From positions 62,001-126,000 of the forward strand of contig DFBJ01000007.1 of NCBI GenBank assembly GCA_002366565.1: a stretch of DNA of 64,000 nt, written 5' to 3'. Positions within the stretch are counted from its first letter, which is position 1. Each line of letters opens with the position of its first letter. This DNA comes from Bacteriovoracaceae bacterium UBA3083 (GTDB lineage Bacteria; Bdellovibrionota; Bacteriovoracia; Bacteriovoracales; Bacteriovoracaceae). Both the position numbers and the translations under genes were made by a program. Positions 35,891-44,499 of this stretch are shown piece after piece. The notes beneath the pieces were generated by a model. The model was not told where the DNA came from, made no database searches, and saw only the letters and a list, made by a program, of their open reading frames with translations.

Positions 35891-35914
35891 CTAATTAATA
35901 GCCACTACCTCTTT
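35880..35914. terminator. hairpin between convergent DUF4442 and deoC genes
   Basis: AGAGGAAGTAGCTA at 35880-35893 pairs with TAGCCACTACCTCT at 35899-35912 with two mismatches and a short A/T loop, followed by TT. It overlaps both gene ends. Confidence 0.5.
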
Positions 35915-36557
35915 CACCATTCATTATTTTAACTCCAGAACTTGTTCCAAGTCTCGAAGCTCCTGCAGAAATCATATTTTTTGCAGATTCTATATCTCTG
36001 ATACCACCTGAAGCTTTTACTAATACTTTTTCTGATATTGAGTTCTTCATTAACTTTACATGCTCTAGAGTTGCACCACTTTCAGAAAAACCTGTAGAAG
36101 TTTTTACAAACCTTGCTCCGGCCTTCTCACTTAGCTCACAGGCCTTTTGGATTTGATTACTTGTTAATAGACATGTTTCAAAGATTACTTTCACAGGAGT
36201 ATCTCCACAAGCTGTTACAACTGCTTTGATATCCTGTTCGACTTGTGAATCATTACCATCTATAAGGGCACCAATATTAATCACCATGTCTATCTCTGTA
36301 GCACCATCTTGAATAGCCTTAGAAGCTTCAAATGCTTTTGTTTCACTTGTGTTGGCCCCAAGTGGAAAGCCAATCACTGTGCATACGCCAGTTTCTGTAT
36401 TAGAGAGCTCTTTTGCTGCGAGTTTTACCCAAGTTGGGTTTATGCATACTGTTGCAAACTTATATGTAGATGCTTCTTCGCAGAGAGTTTTTACTTGCTG
36501 CTCAGTGGCATTCGGTTTTAATAGGGTATGGTCTATATATCTATTTAATTCATTCAC
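35895..36557 (-). CDS. deoC: deoxyribose-phosphate aldolase
   Basis: Splits 2-deoxyribose-5-phosphate to glyceraldehyde-3-phosphate and acetaldehyde in deoxynucleoside salvage. The sequence shows RYIDHTLLKPNAT, VCTVIGFPLGA, EIDMVINIGAL, VKVIFETCLL and the Schiff-base Lys in FVKTSTGF, then VLVKASGGIRD. GTG at 36557 is preceded by AAGGAGA at a spacing of 6, giving 220 residues, the usual DeoC length. A longer frame reaching 36668 would overlap the divergent kinase gene and has no SD. Scavenging prey DNA would be consistent with a predatory host, which is inference. Confidence 0.93.
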   Translation of the reverse strand: MNELNRYIDHTLLKPNATEQQVKTLCEEASTYKFATVCINPTWVKLAAKELSNTETGVCTVIGFPLGANTSETKAFEASKAIQDGATEIDMVINIGALIDGNDSQVEQDIKAVVTACGDTPVKVIFETCLLTSNQIQKACELSEKAGARFVKTSTGFSESGATLEHVKLMKNSISEKVLVKASGGIRDIESAKNMISAGASRLGTSSGVKIMNGERGSGY

Positions 36558-36635
36558 AGTTAATCTCCTTACTTTAAAAGTACTAGATAATAGAAAAACT
36601 TGCAATTGTCTTACTGCAACTACCTTTGTAAGCTT

Positions 36636-37586
36636 ATGCCTATGAAATCTTTTAAATGGTACTTTCACCCTATATTTATTTTCACATTCTCACTTGTTGC
36701 ACTCGTTACATCACTTTTTGTATATATCCGATCTTATTTACAAGTTAGCGATAGTATAAGGGTCTTTGTTGAGAAGAATAAAGTAGATGCTTCTCAGTTT
36801 CTACAAACAGACACATGGATAACAATTCTCATCATATCAATACTTGTTGCTATTATCTTGGCGGGAACGATTATTATCTTCGTCTACTATCAAAAGATCA
36901 TTCAACTTTATAGAATGCAGCAGAATTTTATAAATGGATTCACTCATGAATTGAAGACTCCAATTGCTTCTATAAGACTCTTTTTAGATACTTTCAAAAA
37001 ACATGAATTACCTAGAGAGGATCAGCTAAAGTATATTGATTTTATGATCAGAGATGCAGAACGTTTATCTGCAAATGTAGGTCAGATTTTAAATATTGGT
37101 AAAATTGAGGATAGAAGCTTTAATCTGAATAACTCTAGAGTTGAGGCATTTGATTTAACTAATGACTTCCTTGAAAAGAATCCTCACTTGTTCGAAAGAA
37201 CAGAAATTACTATTAAGAAAATTGACCATGTTAATTATTTTTGTAATATCGATATTGCCTTAATTGAAATGGTGATCATGAATATTATGACAAATGCTAT
37301 TCGCTATAATGATTCTAATAAACCATCTATTAGAATTGAATTTCGATCACTTGGTAAGAAGATGACGATTAGTTTTATAGATAATGGAATGGGGATAAAA
37401 AGAAGCGAGCACCGAAATATATTTAAAAAATTCTATCAAATAGGAAAAACTGCGAAAGGATCTGGACTCGGTCTATACCTTTCAAGTCAAATTTTAAAAC
37501 TTCAGAAGGGAAGCATTAGTGTTGATAGTAGAGGGGCTGGACTAGGCTCAACTTTCACTATTACTCTTCCAAGAGAGTTAGAATGA
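36636..37586 (+). CDS. sensor histidine kinase
   Basis: Membrane kinase with two transmembrane helices (about residues 9-31 and 62-87) and a short periplasmic loop. The HisKA motif FTHELKTPIASIRLF holds the phosphorylated His. HATPase motifs follow: NIMTNAIRYND, SFIDNGMGI, GSGLGLYLSSQI. ATG at 36636 or 36642 is the likely start, and no strong SD is visible. The next gene, a response regulator, overlaps it by 4 bases. Signal unknown. Confidence 0.88.
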   Translation: MPMKSFKWYFHPIFIFTFSLVALVTSLFVYIRSYLQVSDSIRVFVEKNKVDASQFLQTDTWITILIISILVAIILAGTIIIFVYYQKIIQLYRMQQNFINGFTHELKTPIASIRLFLDTFKKHELPREDQLKYIDFMIRDAERLSANVGQILNIGKIEDRSFNLNNSRVEAFDLTNDFLEKNPHLFERTEITIKKIDHVNYFCNIDIALIEMVIMNIMTNAIRYNDSNKPSIRIEFRSLGKKMTISFIDNGMGIKRSEHRNIFKKFYQIGKTAKGSGLGLYLSSQILKLQKGSISVDSRGAGLGSTFTITLPRELE

Positions 37587-38299
37587 AAAAGAAAATTTTA
37601 ATAGTTGAAGATGAAATGCATATTGCAGAGGGGTTAAAGCTTAATTTATCCCTGCAGGGTTATGAAGTTATGCATGCGGAGAATGGAATCACTGCTCTAC
37701 AAAGGTGGAGAGAGTGGAGTCCTGATCTTATTCTCTTAGATATTATGATGCCCGGTCTAGATGGAATAAGTGTACTTGAAGAAATTAGAAAAGATGATCA
37801 AAGGTTACCTATTTTAATCCTCTCAGCTAAAGATGCCACTACAGATAAAGTAAAAGCACTGAGTAAGGGAGTAGATGACTACCTTGCAAAGCCGTTTGAT
37901 TTAGATGAACTCTTACTTAGAGTTGATAGACTACTCGTAAGATCAAATTGGGCAGAATCACAAGAGAGCTCTGGACAAGAAATGGGAGTATTTGAAGGTG
38001 AGAAGTACTCATTCTCAAATACTGTTATAAATTTCGTAAAGCTTCAGGCCATTACAAATGGAAAAACTGTTCAATTAACAGAGCAGGAAGTTAAGTTGCT
38101 ACAAGTCTTTATTTCTAATAAGGGTGTTCCTCTATCTCGAAAAGAACTCTTAGAGAGTGCTTGGGGCTATGATGGTGAAACTAGTACGCGTACTGTCGAT
38201 AACTTTATAGTTCGTTTTAGAAAGTATTTTGAAGAAGATCCTAAGAATCCTGTTATATTCAAGTCACTTAGGTCAGTAGGTTACATATTTGAACCCTAG
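37583..38299 (+). CDS. OmpR-family response regulator
   Basis: Partner of the kinase immediately upstream (ATGA overlap). The receiver has ILIVEDEMHIAEG, LILLDIMMPGLDG with the phospho-Asp, ILSAKD and YLAKPFDLDEL. The C-terminal winged helix shows LTEQEVKLLQVFISNKG and STRTVDNFIVRFRKYFEEDP, and ends with FKSLRSVGYIFEP. 238 residues. fabI follows after 106 bp; whether it is a target is unknown. Confidence 0.92.
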   Translation: MKKKILIVEDEMHIAEGLKLNLSLQGYEVMHAENGITALQRWREWSPDLILLDIMMPGLDGISVLEEIRKDDQRLPILILSAKDATTDKVKALSKGVDDYLAKPFDLDELLLRVDRLLVRSNWAESQESSGQEMGVFEGEKYSFSNTVINFVKLQAITNGKTVQLTEQEVKLLQVFISNKGVPLSRKELLESAWGYDGETSTRTVDNFIVRFRKYFEEDPKNPVIFKSLRSVGYIFEP

Positions 38300-38345
38300 G
38301 CATTTTATTTGTGCAAAGCGACTTTTTTAGTGATTGCACGAGTGA

Positions 38346-38374
38346 AATTGGCCTAGTAAACTTGTGCGCCAATT
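38346..38374. promoter_or_regulatory. inverted repeat upstream of fabI
   Basis: AATTGGC at 38346-38352 and GCCAATT at 38368-38374 form a perfect 7-bp inverted repeat, spaced 15 bases, 32 bases before the fabI ATG. A second weaker one, GTGCAA at 38311 and TTGCAC at 38334, lies just upstream. These could be operators or, for the second, a weak terminator of the response regulator gene. Confidence 0.35.
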
Positions 38375-38405
38375 ACATAAAAATTAATTAATCAAAGGAA
38401 TAAAT

Positions 38406-39173
38406 ATGAATTTACTACAAGGAAAAAAGGCCCTTATCTTAGGTGTTGCTAATGAAAGATCAATTGCATGGGGAATTGCGAGAGCATTAAAGGCTCAAGG
38501 TGCTGACATTGGTATGACTTATCTAAATGATGCTCTTAAGAAAAGAGTAGAGCCACTTTCTGAAGAGATTGGATCTGACTTTTTAACTGAGTTAGATGTA
38601 ACAAATGATGATCACTATGAGCAATTGAGAAAGACTGTAGAAGAGAAATGGGGAAAATTTGATATCCTTATTCACTCTCTAGCATTTGCTGATAAAGAAG
38701 ATCTAAAAAAGAGATTCTCAGATACTTCACGAGAAGGTTTCAAGATGGCCTGTGATATTTCTGCATTCTCATTAATTGGTCTATGTAATAGCTTACGTCC
38801 AATAATGAATGAGGGAGCATCTGTAGTAGCACTTACTTACCATGGATCTGTTAAGGTTCTTAATGGTTACAATGTTATGGGTGTTGCTAAGGCAGCTCTA
38901 GAATCAAGTGTTAGATACCTTGCTGATGATTTAGGACCTGAAGGAATAAGAGTAAACTCTATCTCTGCTGGACCTATTAGAACTCTTGCAGCAAGTGGAG
39001 TTCCTGGACTGAAAGGATTCTTAAAAGATGTAGAAGAAAAAGCTCCAATGAGAAGAAATGTTACAACAGAAGATGTTGGTGGTGCTGCAGTATTCCTGTC
39101 TAGTTCACTCGGAAATGGTGTGACTGGTGAGATCCTCTATGTAGATAGTGGATTAAACATAATGGGTGCATAA
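38406..39173 (+). CDS. fabI: enoyl-[acyl-carrier-protein] reductase (NADH)
   Basis: Last reductive step of each fatty-acid elongation cycle. FabI markers are LGVANERSIAWGIARAL, then IHSLAFADKEDL, the catalytic pattern LTYHGSVKVLNGYNVMGVAKAAL (Tyr, Tyr and Lys in FabI spacing, about residues 145-168), then GIRVNSISAGPIRTLAASG. 255 residues is normal. SD AAAGGA precedes the ATG. Confidence 0.94.
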   Translation: MNLLQGKKALILGVANERSIAWGIARALKAQGADIGMTYLNDALKKRVEPLSEEIGSDFLTELDVTNDDHYEQLRKTVEEKWGKFDILIHSLAFADKEDLKKRFSDTSREGFKMACDISAFSLIGLCNSLRPIMNEGASVVALTYHGSVKVLNGYNVMGVAKAALESSVRYLADDLGPEGIRVNSISAGPIRTLAASGVPGLKGFLKDVEEKAPMRRNVTTEDVGGAAVFLSSSLGNGVTGEILYVDSGLNIMGA

Positions 39174-39186
39174 AAAATATCATAAT

Positions 39187-39213
39187 TCTCGGCCATTTCC
39201 TTGGCCGAGATTC
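39187..39213 (+). terminator. hairpin terminator after fabI
   Basis: TCTCGGCCA at 39187-39195 and TGGCCGAGA at 39202-39210 form a 9-bp stem with a 6-base loop; the T tail is weak (TTC). It lies 14 bases after the fabI stop. Confidence 0.65.
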
Positions 39214-39247
39214 TAAAGTTTCTCTACATAATTTCCGATAGTTAAGC

Positions 39248-40183
39248 ATGGCAAAAGCAAAATCTCTTGGCTCCTTTACACAAGTTGCTGAGAAAAAAAG
39301 TTATGACTTAACAAAGGCCCTGCTACTTAGATTGGCACAGGGTCTCGTATTATTTAAAAGAAGAAAAGGTGAGGTTATAGCTGGAGCTTCCACCTTTTTT
39401 ACACTTTTAAGTTTCGCTCCCTTACTCTTACTTTTCATCAATATCATAGGTCTTATTCTCTCTGATAATGGACAAGCAAGAGACTATGTAATGAATGTAG
39501 TCTTACAATCATTTCCAAAAGTAGACTCTTGGATTTATACAGGAATTGAAAATGTTGTAAACTCACAATTACACGATAGTGGAATAGGCTTCATAGAAGT
39601 ATCATTCTTGGTATTTGCTTCAATGGGAATTTCAACTTCAATTGTCTTTGGTATAAATATATTATCTAAAGTTGACCCCGACGGTGGCTTCCTTGCTGAT
39701 GATTTAAAGTCTTTCTTTATTGGTATAGGAATTACAATCTATATGGTGCTACTTGTGTGTGTTGGACAAAAAGGTCCGTTCCAAGAGTTCCTACATACCT
39801 TTAGTTGGGGAGGATTATTTGTCTCTCTATTTGATAATAGCTTCATAAGTTCATTGTTATCTTTTCTTTTTTTTAGTTTATTCTATAAATTTTGTCCTAC
39901 GATTAAGGTATCAACTAGAGATGCTTTTAGAGGCGGAGCTACATTTGTAGTATGCTTTTTATTAGGAAGAAGTTCTTACTGGATTTATGTAAAGTACTTC
40001 AAAGAAGACCTAGTCGCTGACTATGGTCAGTTTACAAATTTTATGATTGCACTCATATGGATTTATTTTCTGATGTGCTGTTTCTACTTTGGAGCAAGTG
40101 TAGCTTATTCTAGTAAAGAGAAAATCATTCCTCCAAATATCAAAACTAAATTTAAAAAGAAATTTAAAAAGAAAAGGTCTTAA
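39248..40183 (+). CDS. YihY/BrkB family inner-membrane protein
   Basis: About six membrane helices. The opening VIAGASTFFTLLSFAPLLLLFINIIG and the later MALIWIYFLMCCFYFGASVAY-like end (MIALIWIYFLMC) are YihY signatures, as is the middle FCPTIKVSTRDAFRGGATF. 311 residues ending in a lysine-rich tail. The family was once called RNase BN, which was wrong; function remains unclear. Its stop overlaps the next start (TAATG). Confidence 0.85.
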   Translation: MAKAKSLGSFTQVAEKKSYDLTKALLLRLAQGLVLFKRRKGEVIAGASTFFTLLSFAPLLLLFINIIGLILSDNGQARDYVMNVVLQSFPKVDSWIYTGIENVVNSQLHDSGIGFIEVSFLVFASMGISTSIVFGINILSKVDPDGGFLADDLKSFFIGIGITIYMVLLVCVGQKGPFQEFLHTFSWGGLFVSLFDNSFISSLLSFLFFSLFYKFCPTIKVSTRDAFRGGATFVVCFLLGRSSYWIYVKYFKEDLVADYGQFTNFMIALIWIYFLMCCFYFGASVAYSSKEKIIPPNIKTKFKKKFKKKRS

Positions 40184-41715
40184 TGGAAATTGAATCAAAA
40201 TCATTATTTACTTATTTAGATCTTTCGATGGATCATTTTAAAATCTCTATGGATGTTAGAGAGAAGTTTCTAATATGGTCTGCTGAATTCTTTGAGATCA
40301 CTGATGATCAGAAAAAGAAGTGGTCAAAGGTTGGTAAAGGAATAGATTATTATACTTTTAAGAATTGGATTTCTAAAGAGAATAGGTTTCTAGCTCCTAA
40401 GTTAAAATGGCCCACTCAAAGCTATAGTATTAAATCACACTATCACAAGATAGAAAGTGTTTTAGAAATGATGTGTGAAAACTCTTATGAGGAATTACTC
40501 CACTTTTATCACGCCTTATCTCTACTAGCACTTGTAGATAAAAAGTATCTATTGCCTAGAGTTGAGTTCCTAGAGTGGACTGCTACATCCCTTGGACTTG
40601 AGGAAGACGATTGTTCAATAATTAGAGACTTTGTTGTTGATGAGTTTGATTTATCTTTTGATATTACAGATCTAAAACAAAGCGAAAAAGAGGACATTTA
40701 TTTAAACGGTGTAAAAATGGCCTACTTGTCTGGTGACATGATTGATCATAAAGAAGAGACATTTTTAAATAACCTTATTGTTAAGCTTGGGGACAACTTC
40801 ATTCATATTGAAGATAAGTATTTCATAAACTATTTAACCTCTTCATTCTCAAAAAATAATTATCACTCAAGCCTAGCGATGCACAAGATTGGAGCAATTC
40901 TTTTAAGCATTATTGGCTGTGATGATTCTGTAGATAAAAGAGAAGGAGCCTGGTTCAAGCAAAACTTAAGTGGATTAGATAATAAATTATTATCTGACTT
41001 TCTAGTCTCTAGTGTTACAAGTCTCATTGATAATTTGAACGATGAAGACAAACTACTGTGCTATATTCTTGGATTAGAGGTATCGCTAAGAGATAACGTT
41101 ATACATAAGAACGAAGCTTTCTGGTTGAATTACATATATAATTCAATTTCTTGTGACTTTAAGATGGACAGAGATCTATCTCTTGTTCTCATTGAGTCGA
41201 TAGCTCGTAATAAAAAACACTTATCTAAGTATGAAGATTTTTATAAAAGAGTATCTAACTTTTTTAATTCAAGTTTTAACAATTACTTTTCTAGTTGGAC
41301 ACTTATTACAGATACTCTCTATGCGAGATCAAAAGAGAGTCTTTTCTCAAAGCTTTTTTCAATTGAGGTTATTGAATTAACTGAGCATGAAAAAAACCAA
41401 GAAATGATTTATCTATCCCATGCACTCAATTCTATACCAAACTCAGAACATCTTCTGAGTGGACTTAATAGACGAATTGTTCACAATATTTCTAGCAGTA
41501 AAAATTTAGAGTATGGGGAAATGCTTCTAAGTGAGATCCTCAAGATCTCTTTCTTAGATAATGAGATCGATATGCTAGAAGATGACTTTTTAAGAGAATT
41601 ACAATATCGATTTAATATTAGCGAGAAAAAGTTACACCAAGTGATATTCACTACAGCATTTCTATTAGGTCGAAAAATTGAGCTTTCTCCTCGTGTTAAT
41701 TATAGTTATTTATGA
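40183..41715 (+). CDS. protein with several TerB-like helical repeats
   Basis: Not recognised as a named family. A 510-residue soluble protein. At least four stretches have the TerB pattern of a hydrophobic helix, an acidic D-x-x-(I/V) turn and E-x-x-F/W-L: LSLLALVDKKYLLPRVEFLEW, VKMAYLSGDMIDHKEETFL, GAILLSIIGCDDSVDKREGAWF, ILKISFLDNEIDMLEDDFL (about residues 105, 185, 240, 465). TerB domains bind metals and occur in stress and phage-response loci. It is translationally coupled to the YihY-like gene (TAATG). Confidence 0.6.
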   Translation: MEIESKSLFTYLDLSMDHFKISMDVREKFLIWSAEFFEITDDQKKKWSKVGKGIDYYTFKNWISKENRFLAPKLKWPTQSYSIKSHYHKIESVLEMMCENSYEELLHFYHALSLLALVDKKYLLPRVEFLEWTATSLGLEEDDCSIIRDFVVDEFDLSFDITDLKQSEKEDIYLNGVKMAYLSGDMIDHKEETFLNNLIVKLGDNFIHIEDKYFINYLTSSFSKNNYHSSLAMHKIGAILLSIIGCDDSVDKREGAWFKQNLSGLDNKLLSDFLVSSVTSLIDNLNDEDKLLCYILGLEVSLRDNVIHKNEAFWLNYIYNSISCDFKMDRDLSLVLIESIARNKKHLSKYEDFYKRVSNFFNSSFNNYFSSWTLITDTLYARSKESLFSKLFSIEVIELTEHEKNQEMIYLSHALNSIPNSEHLLSGLNRRIVHNISSSKNLEYGEMLLSEILKISFLDNEIDMLEDDFLRELQYRFNISEKKLHQVIFTTAFLLGRKIELSPRVNYSYL

Positions 41716-41774
41716 TTTTTGACTTTTAGCAAGGTATTTGCTCTCATATAACTACTAATTAACTAGGAGTTTAT

Positions 41775-42185
41775 ATGAAGCGTTTACTAATGTTATCTCT
41801 AATTTGTTTTGGCCTATCTATCACTGCTAGTGCAAATGAAGAGGTTAAATCTATTTCATATGTTAGCCACTGCTCTAACTTTGCTACATCTGGGCAACCA
41901 GTAAGTTATTCATTTTCAAGTTGCATTAACAATAACTTTCACTCATTAGGTCGAGAGTTTGATTCTCCAGTATATACATCTTATTGCTCTAATATTGGTC
42001 GTAGTGTGAGCTTTTCTTTTATTAGCTGTATAAATAACAACTTTAGAACGCTAGCAAGAGCACTTGATAGCACTGTATACATCTCTAACTGTGCTAGTTA
42101 CGATAGCAATAGACTCTCTCCGAGCTTTGTTTCATGTGCAAATAATAACTTCAGAAGAATTCAGTACGAGCTAAGTCGTCAGTAA
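41775..42185 (+). CDS. small secreted protein with three cysteine repeats
   Basis: The signal peptide (residues 1-20) is followed by three copies of a 35-38 residue unit, each with an early Cys (HCSNF, YCSNI, NCASY) and a later C-x-N-N-N-F (SCINNNF, SCINNNF, SCANNNF) then a helix ending in D or S. The two cysteines of each unit could form one disulfide. No family recognised. SD AGGAG precedes the ATG. It could be a periplasmic or secreted binding module. Confidence 0.65.
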   Translation: MKRLLMLSLICFGLSITASANEEVKSISYVSHCSNFATSGQPVSYSFSSCINNNFHSLGREFDSPVYTSYCSNIGRSVSFSFISCINNNFRTLARALDSTVYISNCASYDSNRLSPSFVSCANNNFRRIQYELSRQ

Positions 42186-42199
42186 GTCTTATTCTATAA

Positions 42200-42229
42200 A
42201 GAGGGGGAGAGTTAGATATCTCCCTCTTC
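42200..42229. terminator. hairpin between convergent genes
   Basis: AGAGGGGGAGA at 42200-42210 can pair with TCTCCCTCTTC at 42219-42229, including wobble pairs, with an 8-base loop. It lies after the cysteine-repeat gene and overlaps the end of the minus-strand DUF4286 gene. Confidence 0.5.
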
Positions 42230-42487
42230 TAAAATTCTTGTCTTTATAGAGCTCTCAACTTTTGAAAATGTCTTCTCTTTATCTTTAATGAAGTGATCAA
42301 GAACTGATCTATCTCTTACAATATAGCGTAGGCACGCAAAGTATTGATCTAGAACTTTAGTTACCGAACATCTTACATCAATAAAACCAGGTAGTTGTCG
42401 AGTTTCATTTGTGTAGCTGTCCAGCCATACCTTGTAAGCATCCCTGTCTATATCGGTAATATCTAATGTGACTTCATATTCAATCAT
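42212..42487 (-). CDS. DUF4286-like small protein
   Basis: A 91-residue ferredoxin-like alpha-beta protein. MIEYEVTLDI, a W in YKVWLDSYTNET, GFIDVRCSVTKV, FACLRYIVRDRSVLDHFIK match the DUF4286 pattern (x-Y-x-V-T, W, C/S-x-R, Y-x-V-x-Y). Function unknown in the family. SD AGGAGGTC lies just upstream of the ATG. Confidence 0.65.
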   Translation of the reverse strand: MIEYEVTLDITDIDRDAYKVWLDSYTNETRQLPGFIDVRCSVTKVLDQYFACLRYIVRDRSVLDHFIKDKEKTFSKVESSIKTRILEEGDI

Positions 42488-42630
42488 GAAGACCTCCTAT
42501 GCATAAATTATATCCGAAGATGGCTTCTCATTACTATATAGATGTAAAATGTACTAGATTTTCAATTATTCCTTATTTATTTACTAGCCTATTGGTATGG
42601 TGCGCAATCAGTTCAAATAAGGAAGGAATA

Positions 42631-42972
42631 ATGAAAAAACTAACACTTAGTCTATGTATTGCATTAATGTCTCTATCTGCATATTCAGTTGAATGTACAG
42701 GTGAGAGAAGAGAAAACAACGGTCGTGAAGTAGAAGTTATTAAAAAGTCATTAATTGATCAAAACTATCCAACTGTAACAAAACTAGAATTAGATATTAA
42801 AGACGCTTACTTCTCAGCTCAGATTGATGGTGATGACGTATTAGCAATTACATCTCTTGGACCAGACTATACAACTGGAAACCTTTCTAAGGGGAGCTTT
42901 GATAGTCGTGGTTACTTAAAGCTGTCATATGTTACAGCAACAAAAACACTTATTTTAGAGTGTAATAAATAG
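42631..42972 (+). CDS. small secreted protein of unknown function
   Basis: A 113-residue protein with a signal peptide (MKKLTLSLCIALMSLSAYS) and a mature beta-rich domain with one Cys at each end (VECTGER and LILECNK), which could be joined by a disulfide. The ATG at 42631 has GGAAGGA just upstream; a longer frame starting at 42499 lacks both SD and signal sequence. It precedes another secreted protein by 7 bases. Not recognised. Confidence 0.65.
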   Translation: MKKLTLSLCIALMSLSAYSVECTGERRENNGREVEVIKKSLIDQNYPTVTKLELDIKDAYFSAQIDGDDVLAITSLGPDYTTGNLSKGSFDSRGYLKLSYVTATKTLILECNK

Positions 42973-42979
42973 GTAAACT

Positions 42980-43765
42980 ATGAATCTTATTAATAAGTCT
43001 ATCTGTCTTAGGGCCATATCAGCATTTATACTTACTGCAAGTATTCATGCTGGCTACTTGCCAACTATAGAACTTCCTATGGGAGAGGAGCTTGTATCTG
43101 ATCTCTGTTTTGATAGTGGTTATATAAGAGAGAAGAACTTTGTTAATAAGAGTAATGTAAAACGTATTCTGAATAAAACAATTCTTAAGTTTGCTGATGG
43201 AAGTGAATTTATAAAGAATGACTTTATTGTTTCTGAGTTTTCTTTCTATAACCCAAGTACAAAAAAGTTTGAAAAGCAGAGAGTTACTGAGTGTGAATCT
43301 CAATTGATTGAAGAATCATTCAATGTTGAGGAAAAACATAGAGAAGCATCAAATACAGAAACTATCTTTTACGGTAATTTAAAAAATTACGGTGTCAATG
43401 ATACAGCTTTTGAGAAGTGGAAGAAATGGGGCTCTCTAGAAAAATTCCTAAAGTACTCAGCTGAAAAAGATAGAGTCACACTGGTTCAAGACTTCTCAAC
43501 ACTTTCTGAACAATCTCAGTTAAATGACTTTATCGCATGGAGAGATCTCTCAGGTAAAGTTCTTGGTGGAGAGCAAAGTGGCGGCGGTGGAGCTGGAAAA
43601 GTTAGAGTTAACATGAATATGACAGCAAAAGAATTGAAGCGCTATAGTCCAAAGCCTAATGCTTTAGAGAGACTATTTGGAGCTACAACATTCTTTGATA
43701 GAATTGTTTATGATAATAAAAAGGTTTCTAAATCTCAAATCTACGTGACGGTTCCTAAAGAATAA
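42980..43765 (+). CDS. secreted protein coupled to an HTH regulator
   Basis: Not recognised. The signal peptide runs about residues 1-24 (ends SIHAG). The mature part has cysteines at about 43 (DLCFDSG) and 105 (TECESQ), and a glycine-rich hinge (GGEQSGGGGAGK) near residue 200. It sits 7 bases after the previous secreted-protein gene, and its stop overlaps the start of the HTH gene (TAATG). The three genes look like one operon. Confidence 0.6.
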   Translation: MNLINKSICLRAISAFILTASIHAGYLPTIELPMGEELVSDLCFDSGYIREKNFVNKSNVKRILNKTILKFADGSEFIKNDFIVSEFSFYNPSTKKFEKQRVTECESQLIEESFNVEEKHREASNTETIFYGNLKNYGVNDTAFEKWKKWGSLEKFLKYSAEKDRVTLVQDFSTLSEQSQLNDFIAWRDLSGKVLGGEQSGGGGAGKVRVNMNMTAKELKRYSPKPNALERLFGATTFFDRIVYDNKKVSKSQIYVTVPKE

Positions 43766-44499
43766 TGGTCGAGCTTACTGAGTTAACCCATATTCTTAAT
43801 TCATATCTTGAGCAGAGAAAGCACTTGAGTTTAAATTCTCTTGCTCAGAATATGAAAATACCAGAAACTAGCCTTAGAAGAATAAAGAATAGTGACCTAA
43901 AGAGAATGCCTAAAAATGAAACTATTTTAAAGGTTCTCTCTTATATTTTTAAAACAAGTGATCTATATGAAATTAGAAGTAATCTAGACCCATCTGGACT
44001 AGGTAAGTATATTAGTGAAGAATTCTTACTGTCTGACTCTAGGCAGACTTCTAATATTCAAATAATTGATGACTCTGTTTCTGATCAAACCTCATATCTA
44101 GTGTTTAAATTAGCTTCTAATAGTTGTGGTACTACTGTTGAAGAAATTAAGAGGCTTTTTGGAGAAGTTGGACTCAAATCCCTTGAGAAACTAGAGCTTG
44201 ATAACTTAATAAGAATATCTGGAGAGTTGGTCGAATCTAAGATTGATACTTTCAAAGTTTCTAATAAGTATTTTGTGAGAAACTTTAAAGCTGTAAGTGA
44301 CTTCATAAAAGTAGACTCACAAGAAGACACACCTAATCTATATTATAACTTATCTGAATCAGTAAATACTGAGGCCCTTTCTCGAATTCATAAGATTCAA
44401 AAAAAGGCGCTTAAAGAAATTATTTCGATTATTAATGATGATGAAAGTAGAGGTGAATTACCTCTATTTGTTTTAAGCGCTATTGATACCCTTAAATAA
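43765..44499 (+). CDS. HTH protein resembling the TIGR02147/DUF4423 family
   Basis: The N-terminal region (LTHILNSYLEQRKHLSLNSLAQNMKIPETSLRRIKNSD, seen as LSLNSLAQNMKIPETSLRRI helix-turn-helix) is followed by a 170-residue effector-like domain. This matches the layout of TIGR02147 proteins of Fibrobacter and Bdellovibrionota. It lies behind a secreted-protein gene with TAATG overlap, so a regulator co-made with its secreted partner is likely. No catalytic motif is visible. Confidence 0.6.
   Translation: MVELTELTHILNSYLEQRKHLSLNSLAQNMKIPETSLRRIKNSDLKRMPKNETILKVLSYIFKTSDLYEIRSNLDPSGLGKYISEEFLLSDSRQTSNIQIIDDSVSDQTSYLVFKLASNSCGTTVEEIKRLFGEVGLKSLEKLELDNLIRISGELVESKIDTFKVSNKYFVRNFKAVSDFIKVDSQEDTPNLYYNLSESVNTEALSRIHKIQKKALKEIISIINDDESRGELPLFVLSAIDTLK

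Noticed and set aside
36309..36645. Open frames on the plus strand antisense to deoC.
   Set aside because: They lie inside deoC, which has full family motifs and a good SD; the translated sequences look non-biological and lack starts with SD.
35895..36668. Longer deoC frame with 37 extra N-terminal residues.
   Set aside because: The extension has no SD, overlaps the divergent kinase gene, and DeoC proteins normally begin near the GTG at 36557, which has AAGGAGA.
39248..40183. Annotation of the YihY protein as ribonuclease BN.
   Set aside because: That name came from a historical misassignment; the sequence is a polytopic membrane protein without nuclease motifs.
42499..42630. Upstream extension of the small secreted protein gene.
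   Set aside because: The ATG at 42631 has a strong SD and begins a perfect signal peptide; the extension is a chance open frame.
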